Positions 26,775 to 35,959 are shown, numbered from the stretch's first letter. The stretch is DNA of 64,000 nucleotides from Roseovarius sp. ZX-A-9 (GCF_028369135.1 NZ_JAPWHW010000002.1:202914-266913), one strand, 5' to 3'. A program made the numbers and translations. Notes: generated by a model not told the origin, from the sequence alone.

Positions 26775-28520
26775 TTACCGCATCTCTTCAGCCGGAGTGA
26801 CGCCGAGAATACCAAGACCTGCAGAAATAACAAGATTCACGGACCGCGCGAGGGCGATTTTCGCCTGCGTTGTGGCCGGATCACCCTCTTGCAGGAACCG
26901 CAACTCGGGCATGTCATGCCCGCGATTCCACAGGCTGTGCAGATCGCTTGCCAGATCATAGAGGTAGAATGCCACGCGATGCGGCTCGTTTGTGCGCCCC
27001 GCCACCTCGACCAGACGGGGCCATTCGGCGATCTTGCGGGCCAGCGTCAGCTCTGCCTCATGCGAGATAAGGCTGAGGTCAGCGGTTTTGAGCGTGGCAT
27101 CCGACACGTCGATCCCCGCGGCCGCGGCCTTGCGCATCACGCTGCAAACACGCGCATGGGCGTATTGCACGTAAAAGACCGGGTTATCCTTGGATTGCTC
27201 CAGCACCTTGTCGAAGTCGAAATCAAGCGGCGCGTCGTTCTTGCGCGTCAGCATGACGAACCGCGTCACGTCCGCCCCCACCAGATCGACCACATCGCGC
27301 AGGGTGACGAAAGTGCCGGCACGTTTCGACATCTTGAACGGCTCGCCGTTCTTGTAGAGCTTGACCAGTTGCGTCAGCTTGACATCCAGACTGACCTGCC
27401 CGTCCGACAGCGCCGAGACGGCGGCCTTCATCCGCTTGACATACCCGCCGTGATCCGCGCCGAACACATCAATAAGTTCGTCGAAGCCCCTGGTAATCTT
27501 GTCATAATGGTACGCAATGTCGGGCGCGAAATAGGTCCAGCCGCCATCAGATTTCTTGACCGGACGATCCACGTCATCGCCGTGGTCGGTCGATTTGAAC
27601 AGCGTCTGCTCGCGCGGCTCCCAATCTTCTGGCAGCTTGCCCTTGGGCGGTTCTAGCACGCCCTCGTAGATCAGCCCCTTGGCGTCCAGCGCCTCCAGCG
27701 CCGCCTCGATCCGGCCCGTACCATAGAGCGACTTCTCGCTGTAGAACACGTCCATCTCGACGCCCAGTGCCTTCAGATCGGCCCGGATCAGCTCCATCAT
27801 CGCTTCGGTTGCAAATTCGCGCACATCGACCAGCCAGACGGACTCGGGCTGCCCGACATAGGCGTCGCCCACCTTGGATTTCAGCGCCTCGCCCACCGCG
27901 ATCAGGTAATCGCCGGGATAGGTGCCATCCTCGAACGCAACCGCCTGCCCGTGTGCTTCGAGATAGCGCAGATAGACCGAGCGGGCCAACACATCGACCT
28001 GCGCGCCACCGTCGTTGATGTAGTATTCGCGCGTCACATCGTGGCCGGTGAAATCAAGCAAGCTGGCCAGCGCGTCACCAAAGACCGCTCCCCGGGTGTG
28101 CCCCACATGCAGCGGGCCCGTGGGGTTGGCGCTGACATATTCGACATTGACGCGCCGCCCCTGCCCCAGATCGGAGCGGCCAAAATCGGCGCCCGCCTTC
28201 AGTACCGCGCGCAGAACGCCGTGCCACTGGTCATCCGCCAGCCGCAGGTTCAGAAATCCGGGCCCGGCGACCTCGGCAGAGGAGATGCGCGGGTCGGCAG
28301 CCAATTGTGCCGCCAGCGCCTCGGCGATGTCGCGTGGCTTCTTGCCTGCGGGCTTGGCCAGCACCATTGCGGCATTGGTGGCCATGTCGCCATGTGCGGG
28401 ATCGCGCGGCGGCTCCACCGTCACGTTGCTCAGGTCAAGGCCTGCGGGCAGCACGCCGTCGGATTCTAGCACACCTAGAGCCTGGATCACGGCACTGCGG
28501 ATTTCGGTAAAGAGGTTCAT
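26775..28520 (-). CDS. argS: arginyl-tRNA synthetase
   Basis: The 581-residue class I synthetase has the HIGH motif as HVGH in [19 protein letters not shown] (about residues 118-136) and a KMSK-type loop in [14 protein letters not shown]. The N-terminal Add-1 domain and the C-terminal helical DALR domain, with [13 protein letters not shown], are present. The start at 28520 follows AGGATG; the open frame further upstream lacks family similarity. It heads the argS-SPOR-nagZ-scpA-scpB series. Confidence 0.95.
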   Translation of the reverse strand: MNLFTEIRSAVIQALGVLESDGVLPAGLDLSNVTVEPPRDPAHGDMATNAAMVLAKPAGKKPRDIAEALAAQLAADPRISSAEVAGPGFLNLRLADDQWHGVLRAVLKAGADFGRSDLGQGRRVNVEYVSANPTGPLHVGHTRGAVFGDALASLLDFTGHDVTREYYINDGGAQVDVLARSVYLRYLEAHGQAVAFEDGTYPGDYLIAVGEALKSKVGDAYVGQPESVWLVDVREFATEAMMELIRADLKALGVEMDVFYSEKSLYGTGRIEAALEALDAKGLIYEGVLEPPKGKLPEDWEPREQTLFKSTDHGDDVDRPVKKSDGGWTYFAPDIAYHYDKITRGFDELIDVFGADHGGYVKRMKAAVSALSDGQVSLDVKLTQLVKLYKNGEPFKMSKRAGTFVTLRDVVDLVGADVTRFVMLTRKNDAPLDFDFDKVLEQSKDNPVFYVQYAHARVCSVMRKAAAAGIDVSDATLKTADLSLISHEAELTLARKIAEWPRLVEVAGRTNEPHRVAFYLYDLASDLHSLWNRGHDMPELRFLQEGDPATTQAKIALARSVNLVISAGLGILGVTPAEEMR

Positions 28521-28682
28521 CGGATCATCCTTTGGGTCGCCGGGTGATCTGTTGCGTTTCGCACAAAACCTGAACCACAGCTTTTCGCGAAACACCCACA
28601 ACACCCATATGTTGCGCCGACAATTCGGCATTTTGCCGCGCCGGGTATATGTCGAGATGCTTTAACAGCCCCGCGCGCTGCG

Positions 28683-30530
28683 TCAATCAGATGCGGTGCC
28701 TTTGTCAGAGTCGTTGACACCGCTCTTGCGCGGCGGCGACAGCGCAATCAGCAGCTTGCCCGGCGTGGCGCGCAGTTCCGCGTCCGCCGCCAGCAGCCGC
28801 AATTCACGTCCCGGAACCATCTCTGCCAGCGGAACAGAGTCCGGATTGTCGGCCTGCCAGTTTTCCAGTCCGTATTCCTCCGTGAGCAGCGTCGCGCGCA
28901 CCGACCAGCCATCCGCCATGCGCTGCGCGAGCTCCAGATAACGCAACCCGCCGCAGAACACCCGCCCGCCCAGCGTGGCGGGCAGTGCATGCCGCTGGCT
29001 GTCCTGCTTGGCCCGCTTGAGCTGGAACACGTTTTCGCGTCCGAATTCCGGCGCCAGGTCAGTGGCGACGAGCGTGTTGAAAGCATCATTGTCCGACACG
29101 GCCACGATCCGGCCAAAACTGATGAATTCGACACCGTGTTCGGCACCGTTCGACAGGATATCGCCGACATAGATCGGCAGCCCGGCCTCGCGCGCGCTGC
29201 GCAGCCGGGCGCGGTTCGGATCGGTCAGGAGGATCGGCACATCCTGTTCCTTCAGGGCCTTGGCAAAGGAGGTCGCGAATTGCGACCCGCCCGCAAAGAT
29301 CACCCCCTGAACCTGCCCCCCGGCAAGCCCGAGCGACCGCGCTATGGGCCGCAACGAGAAGCCGTGCAACACCACCGTCGCCGCCACCAGCGCGAAGGCC
29401 AGCGGCGTCAGGATCGCTGCATCTTCGATCCCGGCAGCAAAGAGCCGCTCGGAGAAGAGCCCGGCCACCGCCACCAGCACCACGCCGCGCGGCCCGGTCA
29501 ACGCCACGAGCAGTCGCTCGCGCATCGGCACATTGCTGAACGCCAGCGAGATCATCACCGTCAGTGGGCGCACCACCAGGATCACCGCCAGGACGAACAG
29601 CACGGTATTCCAGCCAAGCATCGACAACCGTTCCAGATTCATCGACGCGGCCAACAGGACGAACACGCCCGATACCAGCAGGATCGTTGCATGCTCCTTG
29701 AACCGACGCAGCTCGGCATAGCTGGGCAGACCCGCATTGGCGATGTAAAATCCCATGATCGTCACGGTCAGCAGCCCGCTTTCGTGCAGCACGTAATCCG
29801 ACAACGCAAAGGCCAGCAGCAGCACCGCAAAAAGCACCGGCACCTTCATGTACTCCGGCACCCGACCCCGCCGGAACCCTTCGGCGATCAGCCAACCAGC
29901 CGCCAGCCCCAGTGCGCTGGCCGTCCCGATCCCGATGACCATGTCCCAGAGCGCATCGGAAAAGGTGTTCGCGGCCGCAGTCACCAGCACCACTTCGAAG
30001 GCCAGAACCGCTGCCAGCGCGCCAATCGGATCGTTGACGATCGCCTCCCATTGCAGCAACTGCGCGGGGCGCTTGGACAGCCGCGCCTGCCGCAACAGCG
30101 GCGCGATCACTGTCGGACCGGTCACGATCATGATCCCGCCGAACACTGCTGAACTGGCCCAGCCGAGCCCCGCAACGAAATGCAGCGCCAACGCCGACAG
30201 CAACCAGCCCACCGGCGCGCCGATCAGCACCAGCCGCCGCACCCCCACCGCCGCCTCGCGCAGCGAATGAAGGTTCAGCGTCATGCCGCCCTCGAACAGG
30301 ATGATCGCCACGGCAACACTGATCATAGGTCCCATCAACGGGCCGATGTCACGCTCGGGGACAAATATCCCCAGCCCCGGCCCGATCACCAGCCCGGCAA
30401 TCAGCATCAGCACGATGGCGGGCATGCGCAGCTTCCACGCCAGCCATTGTGCCCCGACGCCCGTCACCCCCACGAGCGCGAAAGCCATGACCGCCGGGAT
30501 CGCATCGTTCGCCGCTGCATCGATTGCCAT
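28683..30530 (-). CDS. cation:proton antiporter with TrkA-N domain
   Basis: This 615-residue protein has about 12-13 membrane segments (residues 10-405) of the Na+/H+ or K+/H+ exchanger fold, including IVTGPTVIAPLL and WEAIVNDPIGALAAV, the conserved polar sites in the membrane core. A cytoplasmic TrkA-N-like Rossmann domain follows (about 410-520, with VIFAGGSQFATSFAKAL), and a C-terminal tail of about 90 residues. TrkA-N domains bind nucleotides and gate K+ or Na+ flux. It starts 6 bp after the dgt stop and may be in one transcript with it. Confidence 0.87.
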   Translation of the reverse strand: MAIDAAANDAIPAVMAFALVGVTGVGAQWLAWKLRMPAIVLMLIAGLVIGPGLGIFVPERDIGPLMGPMISVAVAIILFEGGMTLNLHSLREAAVGVRRLVLIGAPVGWLLSALALHFVAGLGWASSAVFGGIMIVTGPTVIAPLLRQARLSKRPAQLLQWEAIVNDPIGALAAVLAFEVVLVTAAANTFSDALWDMVIGIGTASALGLAAGWLIAEGFRRGRVPEYMKVPVLFAVLLLAFALSDYVLHESGLLTVTIMGFYIANAGLPSYAELRRFKEHATILLVSGVFVLLAASMNLERLSMLGWNTVLFVLAVILVVRPLTVMISLAFSNVPMRERLLVALTGPRGVVLVAVAGLFSERLFAAGIEDAAILTPLAFALVAATVVLHGFSLRPIARSLGLAGGQVQGVIFAGGSQFATSFAKALKEQDVPILLTDPNRARLRSAREAGLPIYVGDILSNGAEHGVEFISFGRIVAVSDNDAFNTLVATDLAPEFGRENVFQLKRAKQDSQRHALPATLGGRVFCGGLRYLELAQRMADGWSVRATLLTEEYGLENWQADNPDSVPLAEMVPGRELRLLAADAELRATPGKLLIALSPPRKSGVNDSDKGTASD

Positions 30531-30536
30531 GTTTCG

Positions 30537-31715
30537 TTATCCCCCCCAGGAGCCAGTGTCGCCCGGCCCGTCCAGGTGGCGGGCGTGCTGCAACAGCGCA
30601 AACCGGTCGGTCATGCCGGCGATGTAGTCACTTACCAGACGCGCCAACGCCTGAGTTGTTCCAGCGGCGGCGACATCGGCCTGCCAGCGTCGCGGCAGAT
30701 AATCGGGATGCTCCATGTAGAAGGGAAAGAGATCGTGAACCACCTTTGTCACCTGCGCGCGCTTTTCCATGACTGACGGAGCGCGGTACATACGCGTAAA
30801 AAGAAACTCCCGGATTTGGCGCAGATCGCGCCAGAGCGTGTCCGAGAACAGGATCACCGGCCGCCCCAGTTGACGCACCGCGTCGGTATCTGCCGGATCG
30901 GCCTCTTTGATAGCGCTGCGCGAGGTTTCGATCACGTCAGCGACCATGACGCCAAAAACCCGCCGCAGCGCCTCGTGCCGTCGCCGGTAGGGATCAAGCC
31001 GCGGATAAAGGCGGTCAACCTCGGCGTAGCAATCGCCGATGATCGGCAGTGCCGCCATCTCTTCTTCGGTGAACAGACCCGCGCGCAGCCCATCATGCAG
31101 ATCGTGGTTGTTATAGGCGATATCGTCCGAGAGCGCGGCCACCTGCGCCTCGGCGCTGGCATGGGTGTGCAGTTCAAGGTCGTGGCGGGCGTTGTAGTCG
31201 GCCAGCGCATAGGGCAGCTCCGCGCCCGGTTCGGCAACCACGGGTCCGTTATGCTTGGCAATACCTTCCAGCGTGTCCCAGGTCAGGTTCAGCCCGTCGA
31301 ACTCGGCATAATGACGCTCCAGCGCGGTCACGATGCGGATCGCCTGCGCGTTGTGATCAAACCCGCCATAAGGCTCCATCAGCGCATGCAACGCGTCTTC
31401 GCCGGTATGTCCGAACGGCGTGTGTCCCAGATCATGGGCCAGCGCCACGGCTTCGGTCAATTCGGGATTCAGCCCCAACGCGCCGGTGATCGTGCGCGCC
31501 ACCTGCGCCACCTCGATGGAATGCGTCAGGCGGGTGCGATAATAATCGCCTTCATGTTCGACAAAGACCTGCGTCTTGTGCTTGAGCCGCCGAAAGGCGC
31601 TGGAATGGATGATACGGTCACGATCCCGTTGAAAGCAGGAGCGGTAGAGGCTCTCTTCCTCATTCATCAACCGCCCGCGCGAAGATCCGGGGCTGGCCGC
31701 AATACGCGCCATCAT
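30537..31715 (-). CDS. dgt: deoxyguanosinetriphosphate triphosphohydrolase-like protein
   Basis: The 392-residue HD-domain protein shows RIIHSSAFRRLKHKTQVF, RLTHSIEVAQVART and the HD pair in ALAHDLGHTPFGHTGEDAL, all typical of the type 2 Dgt group. These enzymes remove triphosphate from dNTPs and affect dNTP pools. The start is taken at 31715 behind AAGGACC; the next codon is also ATG. It is divergent from the A-type Fe-S carrier gene and followed closely by the antiporter gene. Confidence 0.9.
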   Translation of the reverse strand: MMARIAASPGSSRGRLMNEEESLYRSCFQRDRDRIIHSSAFRRLKHKTQVFVEHEGDYYRTRLTHSIEVAQVARTITGALGLNPELTEAVALAHDLGHTPFGHTGEDALHALMEPYGGFDHNAQAIRIVTALERHYAEFDGLNLTWDTLEGIAKHNGPVVAEPGAELPYALADYNARHDLELHTHASAEAQVAALSDDIAYNNHDLHDGLRAGLFTEEEMAALPIIGDCYAEVDRLYPRLDPYRRRHEALRRVFGVMVADVIETSRSAIKEADPADTDAVRQLGRPVILFSDTLWRDLRQIREFLFTRMYRAPSVMEKRAQVTKVVHDLFPFYMEHPDYLPRRWQADVAAAGTTQALARLVSDYIAGMTDRFALLQHARHLDGPGDTGSWGG

Positions 31716-31817
31716 ATCTGCTGGTCCTTGTCGCCTGTTCCCGTCACACATATATTGCATTCGTCAGAGCAGCGAAACCGCTGCCATGATTTATCGTCCG
31801 CGTATCAGGAGACAACG

Positions 31818-32141
31818 ATGAACCTGCCCCCCACCGTTACAGACCGTGCATTCGAACGGCTCAGCGAGATCGGCGCAGGCGATCAGGGTCAGGCCCTGCG
31901 CGTCGCCGTCGAAGGCGGCGGCTGCTCGGGCTTTCAGTACGAGATCAAGCTGGACACGCCTGCCGAGGACGACCTGGTGCTCGAAGGGTTAGGCCAGAAA
32001 GTGGTCGTGGACAGCATATCGCTGCCATTCCTTGCCGGGGCCACGATCGATTTCACCGAAGAACTGATCGGCGCGCGTTTCGTGATCGACAACCCCAATG
32101 CCAGCAGTTCATGCGGCTGTGGGACGTCCTTCTCGATGTAG
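31818..32141 (+). CDS. erpA: A-type iron-sulfur carrier (ErpA/IscA family)
   Basis: The 107-residue protein has the three conserved cysteines C36 (GGGCSGFQY), C99 and C101 (SSCGCG), separated as in A-type carriers. It accepts Fe-S clusters and passes them to apoproteins. Being solitary, away from an isc or suf operon, it fits the ErpA-type essential carrier better than IscA or SufA, although the symbol remains an inference. The ATG at 31818 lies behind AGGAGA. Confidence 0.88.
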   Translation: MNLPPTVTDRAFERLSEIGAGDQGQALRVAVEGGGCSGFQYEIKLDTPAEDDLVLEGLGQKVVVDSISLPFLAGATIDFTEELIGARFVIDNPNASSSCGCGTSFSM

Positions 32142-32213
32142 CCTTGGGCGACGGTTACGCCGCGCCGGGCAACGTCCGCTGGCGCAAGCTCTCGCGCCAG
32201 TCAGACACCACAC

Positions 32214-33143
32214 CTACTCTGCCGGATAAATCCGCTCTTTTCTGAGCAGCCGGATTGGCCGGACGCCATGCATGGCGACCGCCTGATCCCGGATCAACCA
32301 GACCCCGGCCGTGATCACCACTGCAGCCCCGAGATAGACGAAGCCGCTCGTCACTTCGCCGAATACTGCGGCACCCAGCACCACCATCCACACGAACTGC
32401 AAGTTCATCAGCGGCGTGATCACATAGGCGGGCATGGCCTTGAACGCAGCGACCAACACCCAGCGTGCAAAAAACAGGACCGTGCCATAGACCAGCGCCC
32501 AACCAAAATCGGCGGCAGGCATGCTCTGATAGACGAAGGGCAGCACAGCGAGGCTGGCCAGCATCAGGCCGAAATTGGGGTAGAACACCTGCGGCAACAG
32601 ATTGTCGTCCCGCACCCCGATATAGCGCGAAGCCATCATCGACACGGTGCCCAGCGACACTGCCGCCAAGGCCACCAGATGGCCCATCGTGACCGTCGCG
32701 AATCCGCCGGGGAAGAGGCACAACAGCCCGACAAATCCCAGCATCAACGCCGCCCAGGCCTGCGGTCGGACCGCCTCTCCCAGCACCGGCCCTGACAGGA
32801 GCGCGGTAAAGAGCGGGATCATCGCGATGAACAGGAACACCTCGGCAAAGGGAAGCAGGCGGAAGGCATAGAAGAACGCCATTGCCCCAAAAATGGTCGC
32901 AGCAACACGCAGCGCCATCGCGCGCGGGCACTTGGTACGCATCGTGCGCGGCGTCGCGCCGCGCCGGTTCATCAGCAGGCTCAACCCGGCCACCACCGCA
33001 CCTGACAGCGCAAAGAGCTGCGGCGCGGCATAGGAGGCGGCGAACATCTTGGTGATCGCATCCGCCCCCGAAATGAGAAAGGTATAGACCGCTGTCAGGA
33101 CCACACCCGCCAGAACCGGCCCCCCGAGCCGAAGAGCGTTCAT
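32214..33143 (-). CDS. EamA/DMT-family transporter of the FTSSL-repeat operon
   Basis: This 309-residue protein has about ten membrane segments in two EamA halves (roughly residues 10-150 and 160-300). DMT proteins of this kind mostly export amino acids or small metabolites. Its start overlaps the stop of the 358-residue gene upstream by four bases (ATGA), so the two are translated together. This links it to the repeat-protein locus rather than to the genes after it. The substrate is unknown; export of a product made from the repeat protein is a hypothesis. Confidence 0.82.
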   Translation of the reverse strand: MNALRLGGPVLAGVVLTAVYTFLISGADAITKMFAASYAAPQLFALSGAVVAGLSLLMNRRGATPRTMRTKCPRAMALRVAATIFGAMAFFYAFRLLPFAEVFLFIAMIPLFTALLSGPVLGEAVRPQAWAALMLGFVGLLCLFPGGFATVTMGHLVALAAVSLGTVSMMASRYIGVRDDNLLPQVFYPNFGLMLASLAVLPFVYQSMPAADFGWALVYGTVLFFARWVLVAAFKAMPAYVITPLMNLQFVWMVVLGAAVFGEVTSGFVYLGAAVVITAGVWLIRDQAVAMHGVRPIRLLRKERIYPAE

Positions 33144-34216
33144 GCCCGCACCTCGCGCAGGTTCACCCGGGCAAAGCCCGCAAAGAATTGACCAAAGCGG
33201 TCGCTTGCCGCCTCTGCCGCGACCAGTGCGGCGTGGGCCTCGTGCGAAAGCCGCGCCGAAACCGGATCGCGCATCGCCTCCCAGTCACCCGACCGGGTGC
33301 GGCCCATCGAGTAGATGCATTCGGACAACTCGCGCAGTGGGCCGGAACGTGGCCGGGTCCTGCGAAAGCAAACGCGCCCTTCGGGTACTTGTGCGGCAAA
33401 CCCGCCCTGCCCCGACTGGGCCATGAACCAGTTCAGCATCAGGTATTCGTGGTAATCGTCACCCAGCGGTGCCGCCGGATCGGAGGTCAGGGTGAAGCAG
33501 CGCACCTGTTGCGTCAGCCAGATTTCCCACACATCGGGCGGGGTCTGGCCCGCATGGCGCAATGCGATGCAGATCTCGGCCAGCAGATCGACGTTGAAAT
33601 CCAGAAACGCCAACGTGCCCGCAAAGATCAGGCTATCTATCGCCTCCTCGGGCAATTCCGGATCGCGGCGGCCGTACTCGGACAGGTAGAAGACGATATG
33701 GGTCAGCTCGTAAGCGGCCTTCTTGTTCGGCATCGCAAAGGTATCCGAGCGAGAGGCAAATTCGCGCAACCGGTCACTCAGCCCTGCATCCCCGATCAGC
33801 GGATCAACCCCGCGCCGCGCGCACAGGCGGCGTGCCTCGCCGCGTTGCAGGTCCGACAATTCGGCCTGGGCCAACCCCTCGCGGGCCACCCAATCGGCCA
33901 GACGCTGACCTTTTCCGCCCGCGCCCACCAGATCCTCCAGATCGAGGCATATCGACAGCAGGAAGCGGTAGTACTGCGGAAAGAACTCCATCCGGCGTTC
34001 GATATCATCGTAAAACGCAGCGTAGACTTCCAGATCCCCGGGCGCAGGTCGCGCGCCCGTGCATTCCAGAATGTTCAGCGCCTCGGCATTCTCCTTGAGC
34101 CAGAACACATCGTCGCCGCTGCGCCGGTGATTGGCAAAGGATCGTAGCAAGGCCGCCTGTCGCGCAGCCTTGCTACGTTGCTGGAACGGGGCATTGAGCG
34201 GGACGACGTTTTCCAT
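33140..34216 (-). CDS. unrecognised 358-residue protein of the FTSSL-repeat operon
   Basis: This soluble, mainly helical protein is not one I can name. It has no signal peptide, no membrane segment and no familiar nucleotide-binding motif. Features seen: a basic N-terminus (FQQRSKAARQAALLRSFANHRR), a helical middle with AAYELTHIVFYLSEYGRR (E170-x-x-H173), FLDFNVDLLAEICIALRHAG, and DDYHEYLMLNWFMAQSG (H256). The E-x-x-H and H256 could be metal ligands, but this is speculation. Cysteines are at about 52, 90, 132, 216, 240, 283 and 300. The ATG at 34216 follows AAGGAAAG. It lies 62 bp after the repeat gene and is coupled to the exporter by a 4-base overlap, so it may act on the repeat protein. 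Confidence 0.75.
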   Translation of the reverse strand: MENVVPLNAPFQQRSKAARQAALLRSFANHRRSGDDVFWLKENAEALNILECTGARPAPGDLEVYAAFYDDIERRMEFFPQYYRFLLSICLDLEDLVGAGGKGQRLADWVAREGLAQAELSDLQRGEARRLCARRGVDPLIGDAGLSDRLREFASRSDTFAMPNKKAAYELTHIVFYLSEYGRRDPELPEEAIDSLIFAGTLAFLDFNVDLLAEICIALRHAGQTPPDVWEIWLTQQVRCFTLTSDPAAPLGDDYHEYLMLNWFMAQSGQGGFAAQVPEGRVCFRRTRPRSGPLRELSECIYSMGRTRSGDWEAMRDPVSARLSHEAHAALVAAEAASDRFGQFFAGFARVNLREVRA

Positions 34217-34278
34217 ATTGGTCTTTCCTTCCTGCTGTTGGGCCTGCCTTCGGGCAGCCGCCCCGTTCAGTTGCGTGA

Positions 34279-34746
34279 TCAAAGGCTCGACGTGAACATC
34301 TCGACCGCGTCGCCGTCTTCTGCGCTCACATCGCTGCTCGGGCTCAGCGAAGAGGTGAATGCGCCAACCGCTTCACCACTTGCCGTTGCCAGCGAAGAGG
34401 TGAACAGGCTGACCGCGTCGCCGGTTGCCACATTGCTTTCGGCGCGAGGTGCCAGCGAAGAGGTGAACATTTCCACGGCATCGCCGGCCTGGCTTTCGGT
34501 TGTGGCCGAAGGGCTGAGCGAGGATGTGAACATCTCGGTTGCGTCCCCTGTACCGGCATAGGCGTGCGCCGCAGGTGCCAGCGAAGACGTGAACATTTCA
34601 ATCGCATCACCAAGCCCGGCATCGGCGCCCATCACGGGTCCCAGCGAAGAGGTGAATGCCTCGACAGCCGAGCCATCATGCAGGCTGGCAGTTTGTTCCA
34701 GGTTCGTCAGTTCAGCGTTAAATACTTCTTTAAGTTGTGCAGTCAT
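34279..34746 (-). CDS. FTSSL-repeat protein, candidate multi-core peptide precursor
   Basis: This 155-residue protein has a leader-like N-terminus of about 26 residues (MTAQLKEVFNAELTNLEQTA, then SLHDGS) and seven copies of FTSSL, starting at residues 31, 52, 73, 94, 115, 130 and 151. Spacing is 21 residues except one step of 15. Each copy is preceded by G-D-A-x-E-M or a variant and usually followed by a small residue and Pro. The last copy ends exactly at the C-terminus. There is no Cys, signal peptide or membrane segment. ATG 34746 lies behind GGGGAG at good distance. The design recalls multi-core ribosomal peptide precursors. A structural or scaffold protein is the alternative. Confidence 0.8.
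   Translation of the reverse strand: MTAQLKEVFNAELTNLEQTASLHDGSAVEAFTSSLGPVMGADAGLGDAIEMFTSSLAPAAHAYAGTGDATEMFTSSLSPSATTESQAGDAVEMFTSSLAPRAESNVATGDAVSLFTSSLATASGEAVGAFTSSLSPSSDVSAEDGDAVEMFTSSL
34282..34671 (-). repeat. coding tandem repeats of 63 bp (one 45 bp)
   Basis: Within the repeat protein gene, DNA close to TTCACCTCTTCGCTG (encoding FTSSL) recurs seven times at 63-bp steps, with one 45-bp step. Linkers between the copies differ far more than the copies. Synonymous changes inside FTSSL codons (ACA/ACC/ACG, TCC/TCT) suggest selection on the peptide rather than fresh duplication. Confidence 0.85.
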
Positions 34747-35155
34747 TTTCAATCTCCCCAGATTGTAGTTGCAGACAGCGAGACGATTACACGTTTAAAT
34801 TGCATTGCCAAGAGCAATTTGAGGCCCTCACCTGGAGGGAATCGAAACATCCCGTCACCAAATACCGTTACAAATATGTTTTTATTGTGTTTTTTGAATT
34901 TCAATCACTGAGCGAGATCCGGCCAGATACATCCTGAGCGATCTCTAAAAGTCGAAAAATTGGCACCATTTACTACTATTGGTTGCGCGCCACACAGCCC
35001 CATCGGGCGGAATTGCCGCGCAGAATGCTCGAATCGATCTTCGCCGTGGCCGACTCACCGCCGCCACAGACGCGATTCACATCGCCCATCCTCCGCACAG
35101 CTTGCCCTTGCCCGGCCCATGCGCGATAGAGAAAGGGCTGCAGAGAGGGGCCCCC
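34747..35155. other. divergent intergenic region before the repeat operon and xthA
   Basis: This 409-base gap separates the repeat operon from xthA. The left half is AT-rich and unlike its surroundings, with a 24-bp inverted repeat at 34797-34820 and TTGAA-T-TTCAA at 34894-34904. On the minus strand, TTGGCA with a TAAT-type -10 about 16 bases on overlaps the first repeat, a possible promoter. The right half is GC-rich, carries the xthA ribosome site (AGAGAGG) and has no convincing gene on either strand. Confidence 0.5.
34797..34820 (-). promoter_or_regulatory. inverted repeat, candidate operator of the repeat operon
   Basis: AAATTGC-N10-GCAATTT is a perfect 7-bp inverted repeat 51-74 bp upstream of the repeat protein's ATG, in the place of a promoter. 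The spacing suits a dimeric regulator. No regulator gene lies beside it. Confidence 0.5.
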
Positions 35156-35938
35156 ATGAAAATCGCGAGCTTCAACATCAACGGTATCAAGGCCCGCATT
35201 CAGGCCCTGCCCGACTGGCTCGATGAGGCCGACGCCGATGTGGTCGTCCTGCAAGAGATCAAATCGGTCGACGAGGCGTTCCCGCGCGATATCTTCGAGG
35301 ATCGCGGCTATTCCGTCGAAACCCACGGCCAGAAAGGCTTTAACGGGGTCGCCATCCTGTCCAGACTGCCTTTGGAAGACATCACGCGCGGCCTGCCCGG
35401 TGACGACAGCGATGAACAGGCCCGCTGGATCGAGGCGACGGTGATGGGCGACAAAAGCCCGGTCCGAGTCTGCGGTCTGTACCTGCCCAACGGCAATCCC
35501 GCACCGGGACCGAAATACGATTACAAACTGGCCTGGATGGAGCGCCTGCACGCCCGCGCGCAGCATCTACTCACGCTCGAAGAGCCATTCCTGATGGCCG
35601 GAGACTACAATGTAATCCCACAAGACGAAGATGCCAAACGCCCCGAAGCCTGGAGCAAGGACGCGCTTGCCCTGCCACAAAGCCGCGCCGCGTTCCGTCG
35701 GATCGTCAACCTTGGGTTTACCGATGCTTTCCGCGCCCGCACCCAAGGCCCCGGCCATTACACGTTCTGGGACTACCAGGCCGGCGCGTGGAACCGCGAT
35801 GATGGCATTCGCATCGACCATTTCCTGCTCAGTCCGCAATGTGCGGACCTGCTGACCGACTGCCAGATAGACAAGGAAATCCGCGCCCGCGAAAAGCCAT
35901 CGGATCACGTGCCGATCTGGGTCACACTGGACGCCTGA
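35156..35938 (+). CDS. xthA: exodeoxyribonuclease III / AP endonuclease
   Basis: The 260-residue protein shows the AP-endonuclease family motifs: SFNINGIKAR (about 4-13), LQEIKS with the metal-binding Glu, GDYNVIP with the Asp-Asn pair, RIDHFLLS and SDHVPIWV with the catalytic Asp-His. It repairs abasic sites and trims damaged 3' ends. The ATG at 35156 is the family start; an in-frame region upstream is not conserved. It is followed 21 bp later by an EamA-family gene. Confidence 0.93.
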   Translation: MKIASFNINGIKARIQALPDWLDEADADVVVLQEIKSVDEAFPRDIFEDRGYSVETHGQKGFNGVAILSRLPLEDITRGLPGDDSDEQARWIEATVMGDKSPVRVCGLYLPNGNPAPGPKYDYKLAWMERLHARAQHLLTLEEPFLMAGDYNVIPQDEDAKRPEAWSKDALALPQSRAAFRRIVNLGFTDAFRARTQGPGHYTFWDYQAGAWNRDDGIRIDHFLLSPQCADLLTDCQIDKEIRAREKPSDHVPIWVTLDA

Positions 35939-35959
35939 CACCCCTGAAAGGGCAATCCC

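Noticed and set aside
34282..34671. Regular repeats resembling a CRISPR array
   Set aside because: The repeats keep a protein frame, the repeat and spacer lengths do not fit (about 15 conserved bases with 48-base coding linkers), and no cas genes are near.
34976..35566. 196-codon minus-strand frame opposite xthA
   Set aside because: It is opposite the conserved xthA gene and its protein resembles no family; it is a shadow.
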